Shown here: positions 54,866 to 64,000 of the stretch, in pieces
How positions within the stretch are numbered: position 1 is the first letter of the stretch
Layout of the letters: each line of letters starts with the position of its first letter
Assembly: GCF_002443255.2 (NCBI RefSeq)
Contig: NW_019211457.1
Location: forward strand, 14,917,353 to 14,981,352
Length of the DNA: 64,000 nt
Source of the DNA: Varroa destructor
Taxonomy: Eukaryota > Arthropoda > Arachnida > Mesostigmata > Varroidae
Direction: 5' to 3'
Translations under genes and position numbers: made by a program
Notes under the pieces: generated by a model
Told to the model about the DNA's origin: nothing
What the model saw: only the letters and a program-made list of their open reading frames with translations
Databases searched by the model: none

Positions 54866-57728
54866 CGGCCTGATAATGTAGCTTATTTTGAGTCCGACTT
54901 TTCTTTTTACGGAGCGTTAAAAGGACTTAGGATCCTGTATTGATACTACGTTAAATATATGCACACCTACAGACGATTACTAGAATACTATATTTAGCAG
55001 AGTAGTAGTAACCGCTTTTCAGCTCATGAATCTCACGGGTCAATGCTCTGTATGATCTAATATGGCATTTAACTGAATCAGGGTATCATCGATTAAAGCA
55101 TAAACTTTTCGTCGGAATTATGGTAAGCACAGTTCACTCCTCAACAGCCTAGAATGTGTAGATTAGAAACACTTGCCTTGGGCACCTTGTCGATTCATTA
55201 GCACACGGACTTCACTCGAATCGATGCTCGGGTCATTCAATGCAAACTATACAACTATAATTAATACGATCCACTAAAGAAAGCTGTACTTTTCAGTTTC
55301 TTTAAGACAATGCATATAAAGAAAGATGTCGAAAGAAAGAAGGTCGATTTTTGCCTTATATACAGTGACAACAATACTATTATACGTACGTGACGTCATT
55401 CCCATATAACATGTGTTGAGATGAGAGTAAATGCGCTTTTTTTAGATATTGTGGCCTACCTGAATCTATTGGAGGTATTAATCGATTAAGAGTGCATGAT
55501 CAAAGCCTATGTACCCCAGATGCGGCATCAGTACCGTTATTTGACTATTGTCTGCTTGTATAATATAAGCAAGCGAAATCAAAAAAAAAACAGTTGTCCA
55601 ACAGTATTTCTACCACTCGACTCACATTGACGCACACATTGACGATATATTTATGAAATAAAGAAGCATTGTGTGTTTAAATCAATGTTCGTGTAAGTTT
55701 TCTTGTCATCGCAATATTGTGGTCTTAGTTATGCCTCGACTAATATGCAGCGGTATTGACTTTTATGTAATACTTTTTCTGTACGCAACGAAACAGCACT
55801 CTGACTTAACTGTGCGGTGAACTAACATTATACACTGGAATGCTGTAAGAAGATCATAGTGTTGAAGCCAAAGATTGAACCTGCGGTTTTCGTTGCAGGT
55901 ACGACCCCGTGGTCTACTTCTCAGTTGCAAATTGTATGGGTTTGCCCTGTTACTTTATTACATGTATCTAATACACAGGTTTAGGGTTTAGTTCATGATG
56001 TGCAATGTATTCACGTAACGAGCTAAGTCGATATCTAGAAGTGCTAATATTAATACAGGCATACAACTATATAAAAGGTTTAGGCATCGTGTTCTCATAA
56101 TAGTGAATCATGATTATAGACTTTTCAGGCACTGAAGAACTGCCAACTTCGTTTACAAATTAAGAAAGATTTGCTCCAAACAGCAGGGTAGACAGAGATA
56201 GGACCATAATATAACAAACGTTTCGAGTTTTACTTCCGGTACTGGTTTCGTTAAGACTTCGAAGGGCTTGCTCCTTTTAGCATGAGACTAAGTTTTTTTT
56301 TCAAATCTGGATCTCCTCATGGGTCTCTCCAAATTTTCCAGTAGGCAAATACATTACCACTGAATTATAAACGGAGAACGGCGACCAGCAAGAAACAATG
56401 GGTGCTCGAATATCGCCTATCGAATATAGTAACGATTAATTTTCCTTTAAAAAATACTCGGACTTCCCCAAACAGACAGCCGTTAAGTGTTTAAATTAAG
56501 TCTGAACCGTCTAACCAAGAGACTAGAGCACGTCGACGTCGACTGAAGTATTTCAAGACGGCTTTCTAGTGAGATGCGCGTTGATACATTTCAGACAGGT
56601 TCTACGTAGAACAAGATGTGTCGTCTGACAGTATTTGAATCAGTGATCTTCTTAATTGGAGAAGCATGCAAGTGTAAAGTCAGCAATTCCAGTAATGGAA
56701 GCGAAAATAACATCTGATAAGACCCCGAAATGACCACTTGGCTTCAAAATGCTTTTTGACACTAAGTTTATTCTACTCGTTGATGTTTTGTCTAGAAAGA
56801 GGTCATTGTGATGACTTGTTCACAAAGCCGATGATACTGAAATCAAAAATAAATTTGAAAAAAATATTGATACTGATACGGGGATTTCGATGCATTGATA
56901 TGGATCGCCGTTATACGCAGTCAGATCACATTTTCATTAAAAATGAAAAAGACGCACAAAATGACACTCAATGCGAAGATGGAAAAAATGAAATTTGACA
57001 CAATTTCAAGTTCAAGATGAGCATTGCCGCCTGTACCATTCCTAACTTGTTGTCCATATTAATAAATTGCTTGTAGTTTCCACTCTATATAGCTAATTTC
57101 ATGACCAATAAATTTAGTACTATAAAAGTAGTAGTTATAAGTAAAAAGTAGTAATTAGTTGTGGACATGCTCTCTTATTTTATTATAAATCTAAAGCTGT
57201 GATACTCAAAACCCTGATTTAAACTGCGTCATATACATGCACAACACAGCATGTCTGATCCAATAAAAATATTTTGAATGTACACGATATTAAATCGGAG
57301 TTTATTTATATATCCATATGCGTTTTACAGAATGTGTACTCGTGGTAATCTGTAAAGCTTAATCGTACTTTCTGCAACGTTCTGTTCTATATGATCGAAA
57401 TCTTAGTGACTGGGCACGTAAATCAGATCAGGAATTACCATTCAAAGGACACAGTCTATGCTAAAGCGTATTTCATTCGAAAAATAAAGAGGGTTAGATA
57501 CTCGGGATAGCATAATCGACTATATATATATTTTTTTAACTATAGCCCTAATATCAACAAAAGAGGTCATCATATTGTTGCTAATTAACTTGATCCGACA
57601 CCTATGCGCAAGCGTTTGATCGCAACGGTCAGCAAAGTTGGGGCATTCTCGAGTAGGAGCAACCCAAGAATTATTTTTAGGCACTAAGCTTTTAGTAATC
57701 TATAAAATTATGGACGTTAAACGAATAT
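54866..57728. other. Convergent intergenic region
   Basis: This stretch separates the 3' ends of GALE and the SELENBP-like gene. It holds the candidate GALE poly(A) signal at 55657 and many short AT-rich ORFs, with no further gene recognised. Confidence 0.6.
55657..55662 (+). promoter_or_regulatory. Candidate polyadenylation signal for GALE
   Basis: AATAAA is followed within 20 bases by a TG-rich stretch (TTGTGTGTTT), the usual layout of a poly(A) signal and its downstream element. It lies about 790 bases past the GALE stop. No transcript evidence is available, so this is inference. Confidence 0.3.
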
Positions 57729-57776
57729 TATCAAAGGTACTAATATATATACATATATATATTAGCACCTTTGATA
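57729..57776. repeat. Near-perfect inverted repeat downstream of the SELENBP stop
   Basis: Two 22-base arms (57729-57750 and 57755-57776), each including an ATATAT run, pair with one mismatch around a four-base spacer. The position is about 55 bases past the stop codon on the minus strand, so probably in the 3' UTR. Confidence 0.9.
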
Positions 57777-57778
57777 TG

Positions 57779-57814
57779 AAACAACTATATATATATATAT
57801 ATATATAGTTGTTT
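57779..57814. repeat. Perfect 36-bp palindrome with (TA)11 core
   Basis: AAACAAC, 22 bases of TA repeat and GTTGTTT form an exact palindrome two bases from the preceding inverted repeat. It lies in the probable 3' UTR of the SELENBP-like gene. Confidence 0.92.
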
Positions 57815-57830
57815 TTTCGTTGCATTCTTC

Positions 57831-58141
57831 CTAAGGAAATATGTCCGACGTGCAATCTCCACCGGGATAACGGATCTCATGGGCGACAATCGGTCCGCCA
57901 GGTTCGTCTCTGAAATCCACGAGAAAATGCTTATTGATTTCCAGCCTACTTTTTTTGTATCTGCGTCAAGCATGATGCTCATGTCACCACTCTGAATCAT
58001 ATCCGGATAAAATTGGAAATCCCAAGCGAACAACAGTGAAGTCGTCATGTAGAATCGCTTACCGTCCAGCGAGAGCTGCATTATTTGGGGACCCTCTCGG
58101 ACTTTTTTGCCGCGCACGGTGGAGTAAATCGGATTTGGTTG
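57831..58141 (-). CDS. SELENBP1: SELENBP-like terminal exon 7 with frame change
   Basis: The acceptor is TTTTTTCCAG. The exon starts QPNPIYS and continues with [27 protein letters not shown] and MLDADTKK in one frame. The rest of the family C-terminus ([31 protein letters not shown], then TAG at 57833-57831) lies one frame back, after an A7 run. One extra A there would restore a single frame. Confidence 0.85.
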
Positions 58142-58735
58142 CTGGAAAAAAGGGGGACCATAGCTGAAGCGTTATAGATAAAGCTTGCGTTTGTTTCAAA
58201 CGGGACGAACCCGTTAGGGGAAGCTTCTATAGTGACTGTCGAACCTCAATAGAATTTGGTAAGTAATATTTTAAAGAATATAAGGTGAATTGCGGACTGT
58301 AAATTATGTGTCTTCATAAAGTTTTGTCATTTATTATAAACTACTTGTATTTTACGATTACGACATCTTTTACATTGTACACTATAGTACAATTTTCTTT
58401 CCAATATATAAACTTACACCGTCCGAGCGAGTTACGTCCGTCACAAACCGACTGCCAATTTAAAACAAATAAATATTAAAGGAAATTCACAGAACAATGT
58501 TGAGACCGACTTCTATCTTAGTCTTAAGATTATAAAGCATATAATATAAATAGACGAAACACGAGATATTGCTGCGTCCACAGTTATTCATACTAAGCTG
58601 TAATAAATTTTTTGACGTATGGGGAATTGGCTTATTTGCGATTTCTAACTTTTATCCAAATTCGAATCCAAAAGCAAATAATAAAAAAAATATTATTCAA
58701 ACACGTGTTATATATCCTAACTATAGATGATATAC

Positions 58736-58936
58736 TTTAGTTATAGCTGCGACTAATTGGATTGCAGTAAGGTTAGGAAAATTTATCTTTTGAATGTTGT
58801 ACTGGCGTACTTCTCCAGTCAGCCAGCAAGAGACATATAAGAAATGGTCACCCAATGAAATCAGGATATCCGTGATTAGAAGAGGCATATCTTCTAAGAT
58901 CCAACTTCGTACACGTATAGCTGGCCAATCAATTAC
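58736..58936 (-). CDS. SELENBP1: SELENBP-like exon 6
   Basis: Acceptor TATTCAG and donor GTATAT bound 67 codons. The EDMPLLITDILISLGDHFLY block and WLTGEVRQYNI match the family closely. The exon ends at AAITK, where relatives continue with about 14 residues (GGPVQVLEDEELKS in human) that I cannot find before exon 7. Confidence 0.88.
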
Positions 58937-60340
58937 CTGAATACTAGGTAATTTAAATAGCAAAATACCTACAGTGTTAGTAAGTACCAGGCTAGTGATG
59001 ACGTAGTGCATAGCATGTTCGCATGCTACATTTGAAGAATTTGTAGGTGCGAATTCCACTCTATACACACTTCGTTGGGAGCCAGCCATCTGATTGAATG
59101 GCTATCGACGAGGAACCAGCGATCTAATGGAATGCCTAAAGCCGGTACTGGACGTAAAACGCGAGACATTTAGAAAAAACATGGAAAGTATAACAGCAAA
59201 AAAGCCACGCAGTAAGACGAATTTTACATTGATCATAAGGTAAGGTAGTCTTTTTTTGCAGTTAGGTACTAGAAGCGGCGGAATAGAATAATTAGGTCTA
59301 TTAAAGGTAACTTACTTGACATTTACTAGTCTTTCTCTGCCACTTAGACAGCAGTTGGGTTCATTGGCAAACGAAAGAGGCATCCATAACGGCGGCCCAG
59401 ATATACAGGCCTTTTTTCGGGCTTCTAATTTTCATTGTAATTATTAGTCTTTTAAATCGTGTTCTAAGAAACTGAGCAGTTATGATAGAACACGGCCAAA
59501 TCATGGCCACGTAATGGAATTTCAGAGCCGTCAAAGTCCGATGCCTGTGAAGTCAAATGCTGCCTTACAAAAAAAAAACTTCTCCTACCTTTCAAGCGTC
59601 TAAATTGTCGATTTTTTGACTTAGTTTGGCAAGCCTGGTTAATCAAATTAAGTTGCAGTCTGCGTTCATTGTTTCACTGTGTTACCAAAGCTCATAGAGG
59701 AGCGCCCTCTTTATCGTATCGGCATATCAACTGTACTTTTTTGAGCTAGAAACTGCTAGACAAAAGTGCCTTTTTCATTGTCAATCCCAACTTTGTATAA
59801 AACTGATTTTTTTGTACAGGCAATAATGTTTACGTGGTCAAGTAGTTGCTGTTTTGCTTTCACTGAGCTCATACCACGCCAGTTTCATTGATTAAACAAC
59901 TGCATATCCGCTAATTTATGCAGACGATTCGGAAAAGTATTATGATTAACTCCTGTTGAAGCTCTTAGAGTTAATTTTCACTTAAGAGCTGCTATTTATT
60001 ACCGTCCGCTCTTCGCCACCGTCGAAAAAGTGATCTATGGCTAAAAAAGAGATTTTCATCTTTAAGCAATAAACGAATTTTGGTAAACAATACAGCCATG
60101 CTCATTCAACCATGATACCTCATTGCTCCATTGGAGAAGGCAAATACAACATTTCAGATAACCAACAAAGATATCAATAAATCGCGTATATTGTTAGTGA
60201 AGTCGTTTTCATTATTAGATTTCTGGCATACTTTCCGTGTTGTATTCTACGCCTATTTTCATAATTTTTGTCCAATACGTTATGGATTTCTCATGGGAGT
60301 GTTTTAGGTTCCTTCTAGTCTGATTTAAGCTTTCGCCTAC
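58937..60340 (-). other. SELENBP-like intron 5
   Basis: A 1.4-kb intron with good GT-AG ends. Nothing recognisable lies inside it. Confidence 0.8.
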
Positions 60341-60414
60341 CTTTTCGACATTCCACGTGTTAGCGGACTTGAAGAAACGCCAAATCGTGCTCGATAGCGC
60401 ACATCCCACATATC
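60341..60414 (-). CDS. SELENBP1: SELENBP-like exon 5
   Basis: The exon begins in phase 1 after GTTTTTCAG. It encodes YVGCALSSTIWRFFKSANTW and NVEK, a close match to the VGCALSSTIQRF block of the family. The donor is GTAGGC, phase 0. Confidence 0.9.
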
Positions 60415-60912
60415 CTGAAAAACAGACAACTTAATTCTTTGTGATTTCGGGCTATGTACGAAATGTGTGGAAAGTCAAGCTATTACAAGTAAACAGATTT
60501 GTAGCTTTTGAACTAGCAAGCTCACAAGGTAATGTAAGCCAGCTCAGTTATGTTTTTAGCGTTTTGTTTTCAACCCAAAAAAAAAGTTCGCTTTTTACTA
60601 ATACTTTTACAGTTGTGTGTATATCCACCTTTTGTATGATACAAAGAATGACCATATAGGATTATACACAATCAGTATATTAGATGTTACAATTACGAAC
60701 TTTGTACGGGACGAGAGCCAATGTCAACATGCTCTGTGCTATATCTCATCTAATTGCGCGGAAACAGTCGAAATGCATAGTCTGCAGGATCATAATACAC
60801 AATTAATAATAGACAATAATAGATACACTAATTTTCATACAGCTGGATATAATATTTTTTTACAAACTCATTCAATTTGGCACTGTTGCTGTATCAATCA
60901 AAGTTCCTGATT

Positions 60913-60941
60913 TATATATATATATATATATATATATAAGA
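60913..60941. repeat. (TA)n tract in SELENBP-like intron 4
   Basis: A 29-base uninterrupted TA repeat. It is one of about ten such tracts in the window. Confidence 0.92.
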
Positions 60942-61126
60942 TACTGCGGACAAAATTGACCATACACTATTTAAGCAGTACCTATTATATTAATAACCGT
61001 TTAAGTAGAAAGTGAGTTCATATATAAAAAAAAAATACATTACTAAATCTTTTTATGGACAGTGATAAGATAACAATGCGTATTGGGACGAGTCCTGTAA
61101 CATAGAAGGGCGAAGTATCTAGTTAC

Positions 61127-61311
61127 CTTTGACGGCTTCAGAATTATGAAGAAATCGTACCGCGAGTGGCATATACCCTTCAGGACCAAGATCGATGCTC
61201 TGCAGGAGTTTGCCTGTGGACCACTGCCATATATGGATGTGTTGCCCGTACTTGCCGGTTTTTACATCCACTGGATTAAAATCCTTCTGTAACGTTGTAA
61301 AAGCGACCAGC
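61127..61311 (-). CDS. SELENBP1: SELENBP-like exon 4
   Basis: The exon encodes KDFNPVDVKTGKYGQHIHIW, then LLQSIDLGPEGYMPLAVRFLHN, matching the FNPADV and RFLHN blocks of the family. The acceptor (ACAGAG) was chosen to fit phase 2 and is weak. The donor is GTAACT, phase 1. Confidence 0.82.
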
Positions 61312-61619
61312 CTCTGTAATTAATAGTTACAATTCGATTTTGTGTATACATTAGACTTATGGCCATTTTTCCGCATAGTTTTGAAAAGCAAAAATAAGTG
61401 ACAGCAGCCCAATAAACGTTATACTGTAATTAAATATGTATGTTATACAAAATGTGATTCAATACTAAAATTTAATGTTCGGATCCCGCAGAAGCGCAAT
61501 GTTTTCGTCGACCTTCGACCTTATAGAATTTATGTAAACAACCCATAAAAGACAGAAGAATGAGCAGAGAAAATTCTATCACTGCATTAATCAATCAGGA
61601 TTGAGCTAGGACGGGTCTA

Positions 61620-61694
61620 AAGGCATATAATATGTTGTATATATATATATATATATATATATATGCCTTATATATGTATAAGGCATATAATATG
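61620..61694. repeat. Composite direct and inverted repeat around (AT)n
   Basis: AAGGCATATAATATG occurs at 61620-61634 and again at 61680-61694. Between them lie a TA run (61638-61664) and ATGCCTTATA/TATAAGGCAT arms (61663-61672, 61677-61686). It is inside SELENBP intron 3 and may be a remnant of a small palindromic element or microsatellite slippage. Confidence 0.8.
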
Positions 61695-61890
61695 AGTGAA
61701 GCATGTTTAACTTATTTGTTATTGTATTGTCATTTCTTGTCATTTTGTTGTTCATCTTGTTAAACCATAAGGGTTGTTTCCGTCATCCATATGGTTATAA
61801 AATGGCCATACATAAATTTTCCTAAAATGCGTTAGGTTTACCAAGTACCATTTTCAAACACAAAATTTATTCGATAATAATAAACTCTTT

Positions 61891-61922
61891 GCCTAAGTAA
61901 GTCGTCAAAGACTTACTTAGGC
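61891..61922. repeat. Perfect hairpin over a splice donor
   Basis: Thirteen-base arms starting GCCTAAGTAAGTC, separated by six bases, are exact reverse complements. On the minus strand the right arm holds the exon 3 donor GTAAGT and the left arm lies in the intron, so the pre-mRNA could pair the donor into a stem. Confidence 0.9.
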
Positions 61923-62079
61923 GCACCCTATTCAGTGCTGCACATAACGTCCTTACGTAGTTGATACCAGAAATCATAGCCTCGCGCGAGCTGTTCATTA
62001 CCCCAGATACCCTCCATGATATGGTATGGTCGGGGGCTCTGTGATTTGAACGTTTCGCCGCAAAGAGCTACAAAACTGC
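61917..62079 (-). CDS. SELENBP1: SELENBP-like exon 3 with in-frame TAG
   Basis: The acceptor is ATCTTCAG and the donor a perfect GTAAGT, leaving phase 2. The exon encodes SFVALCGETF and RGYDFWYQLRKDVMCSTE, then TAG where the family has Trp, then GAP. The homology continuing on both sides of TAG shows that it is a substitution, not the gene's end. The donor is embedded in a perfect 13-bp-arm hairpin. Confidence 0.85.
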
Positions 62080-62154
62080 CTGAAGATGGAAAAATATAAA
62101 TGTGTTGATATCAACTTTTTTGTTGTTTTAAAAACCACATTTTGGAATTGATAC

Positions 62155-62494
62155 CTTGAGCTTCGCAAGTTTTATTTCCCATTGTCGACACTATAATTCG
62201 CCCGCCCGGAAGACAACGCGGCGTATTAAGCGAAGACACGTTCCTTGCGTATAGCTGTTCCGGCTCGACGGTGGCAATTATTCGGAACTTCAAAGCGTTG
62301 CTTAAATCATACGTGTAAATTCGATCTGATAAGACACATGGCAAAATCAGTTTGTCACGATTACGCGACGGATCGTTGTAACAGGACGGGCATGAATTCC
62401 AATTTAAGCTCGGTTGATCACCTACTATCAAACAACAGGCAAAGATATATGGCAGCAAACAAAACGTCGACAACGTCAAAGAATGGAAATGTTC
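62155..62494 (-). CDS. SELENBP1: SELENBP-like exon 2
   Basis: Acceptor ATTCTAG and donor GTATCA frame an exon ending in phase 1; intron 1 is only 59 bp. Family matches are VGDQPSLNWNSCPSC, DKLILPCVLSDRIYTYDL and CLPGGRIIVSTMGN. The first 20 or so codons have no family counterpart and look like a pyrimidine tract, so the true start may be near GTAG|GTGATCAA. The His residues of HHSGWN and HTSHC are replaced. Confidence 0.72.
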
Positions 62495-62553
62495 CTAGAA
62501 TGATACGTTAAACAATTATCACATGACTTTACACAAGCATTGTAAATATGTAC

Positions 62554-62742
62554 CTTGCGATATGTTTTTGAGTTAGGGTCGACATCGACGACGGTAAGGT
62601 AGTTAGGCCGATTTTTTGCTGCCACTATGCATGGTACGTAAAAAATATGTTCTCGGGAGGCTTTCATCGCATCTTTAGGTGATGCGTATCCAGGACCCAC
62701 AGGGATACCACAGCAGGCTGCCGTATCAGAAAATATGAACAT
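62554..62742 (-). CDS. SELENBP1: SELENBP-like exon 1
   Basis: The exon encodes 63 codons from an ATG at 62742, through CCGIPVGPGY and SREHIFYVPCI to YLTVVDVDPNSKTYRK, ending in phase 0 at donor GTACAT. A further 5' exon joined at CGGCAG is possible, because the first eight residues have no family counterpart. A later donor (GTGTAA) paired with a later exon 2 acceptor is also possible. Confidence 0.75.
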
Positions 62743-64000
62743 AAATATGCAGATTTTCTGTCTGAATATTTGTCTATTTCCGTAACTTATATGTCTTCTC
62801 TAGCTTTGAATTATTTGATCGGTACGCGTCCTTCAGAACATGAAAATGACTGTCCTCCGCGAAAATATCCAGGATAAACACAAATCTACAATAGGCCCAC
62901 CATGATAATCGTTCGTGGAATTTCCCCTCTGAGTATATTTATATAGAAAAAATGTTTATTTAATCTTGACTAAAATTATATATTATTATATTATTTTTCA
63001 TAATTATAGTCGACCTAAATATAGTAATTATAGTAGTATAGTTTCATGCTCGCTGCTATGACTAAGTATTGTTTTAGATCTTACAGACAGTTTTACGTAC
63101 CCATGCTTCTGTTAGTTCTTATTGTTTGGCACACTAACTACAAGATCCAACAGCCCGTGTTCTACGGCGCTCACACTCCGACCGTCTTTAAGTAACTGAA
63201 GGAAGGCAAATAGTCCAAATGGGAACAACGCGCCGCCTTCACAATAGTACAAGGGTCTGAATGAAGCCCACGCTAACTGAGCTCAGCTCTGAAGGAATGT
63301 GGGGCATATGAGTTGCCGCCGGACGAAACAAGGCCCAACCACCGACGCCGTCCTTCCTATCTCTCCAGTGTTCAATTTCACCTTCAATAAAACTTCATTA
63401 CAGCGGTCTAATGCAATGCCGCCTATTGTCAGAGCAGTGTTCACCTTCCCTTCATAATGAGCAGTCGAACTGAACGTATATTGTACGAAGCTGCTTTGTT
63501 TTAGGTTCCTTCAGACTGTGTTTGGACAGCTCCTTCCTAAACGGTCGCTCCAATTGTGTTCCCGAAGAGCTATACCCTGTATCTCGTTCGTACACCGGCC
63601 CACTAATTATTCCGAAGTAATTACACTCTAATTGTGTTTACCTACCAACCACCTGCACTGAACTCAATAATTGAGTTTTTTTAGACATTTTACATCCGCT
63701 ATAAACTTAACGCAATAGCTCGTATTAAGCACGAGTCGCTATTGTCCCGTGTGCGTAACGATCGTTCATTCTGTTGCTGCTATCCAGTAGCACCACCAAA
63801 AGGAAGATTTGCCAAAAATATACTAATTTTATAACCTATAAATGATGACATATGAAGCGATCTATTTTTATCTAAGGCAACAAGTTTGGTTATCTTTTAC
63901 TTGTCGTACTCTAAAAAAAATAATGCAATATAATTAAACTCTTTTAAGACCAAAAATAAGTACTACGAAGAATCAAGCAGTTTCTACTCCATACATGTGG
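62743..64000. other. Region 5' of the SELENBP-like gene
   Basis: This should hold the promoter and any 5' UTR exon of the minus-strand gene. I see no ORF with a domain and no clear promoter element. Confidence 0.5.

Larger units (their letters stand above)
57831..62742 (-). pseudogene. SELENBP1: Selenium-binding protein 1 / methanethiol oxidase-like gene, apparently disrupted
   Basis: Seven minus-strand exons match the SELENBP1 family (copper-dependent methanethiol oxidase) almost end to end: 62742-62554, 62494-62155, 62079-61917, 61311-61127, 60414-60341, 58936-58736 and 58141-57831. Anchors are [74 protein letters not shown] and [13 protein letters not shown]. Splice phases are consistent, but TAG (61930-61928) replaces the Trp codon of the STEW motif, and the C-terminal motifs require a frame change near an A7 run (57956-57950). 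The family HHSGWN and HTSHC motifs read SLNWN and NTPRC, so probable metal-binding His are missing. About 14 residues are absent between exons 6 and 7, and three extra residues (IPV) split CCGPGY. It could be a decaying paralogue, a recoded gene or an assembly with errors. Confidence 0.85.

Noticed and set aside
56738..56998. 86-codon ORF with a signal-peptide-like start
   Set aside because: The remainder is Lys/Ile-rich AT-derived sequence with no motif, and the region shows no other coding sign.

Overview
The window looks like a gene-poor stretch of an animal nuclear genome. It is AT-rich by eye, has many (TA)n microsatellites, and its genes are split into short exons by GT-AG introns with pyrimidine-rich acceptors. 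No operons, Shine-Dalgarno sites, CRISPR arrays or complete mobile elements are visible. The two recognisable genes and their mixed intron sizes (about 60 bp to 3.3 kb) fit an arthropod. A mite or tick is my guess, but nothing here fixes the taxon.

Layout: positions 1 to about 44,100 form a gene desert on my reading. Only weak, unassigned coding-like ORFs occur there (minus strand near 2.7, 5.7-7.2, 23 and 41.7 kb), together with simple repeats, one perfect 21-bp-arm hairpin at 26.25 kb and a tRNA-like B-box motif near 31.75 kb. From about 44.2 to 46.1 kb the base composition becomes more GC-rich, as expected upstream of a housekeeping gene.

At 46,142-54,865 (+) lies a complete UDP-glucose 4-epimerase gene (GALE, last step of the Leloir galactose pathway). 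It has seven coding exons, all family motifs, a predicted 377-residue product, a Ser/Gly-rich insertion and an isoleucine at the substrate-size gate. Facing it tail to tail, at 62,742-57,831 (-), is a seven-exon gene of the selenium-binding protein 1/methanethiol oxidase family. Its splice sites and phases are mostly intact, but it carries an in-frame TAG in place of a conserved Trp codon, a frame change at an A7 run in the last exon, and replacement of the His-His and HTSHC-type motifs. It is either a decaying pseudogene or paralogue, or a gene with sequence errors or recoding.

The most unusual structural signal is a set of perfect or near-perfect snap-back inverted repeats. One contains the 5' splice site of SELENBP exon 3, two lie in tandem just past that gene's stop codon, one is in GALE intron 1, and one is in the desert. 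I see no convincing new multi-gene system. The points most worth checking are the SELENBP lesions, the hairpins, and the unassigned exon-like ORF inside GALE intron 3.
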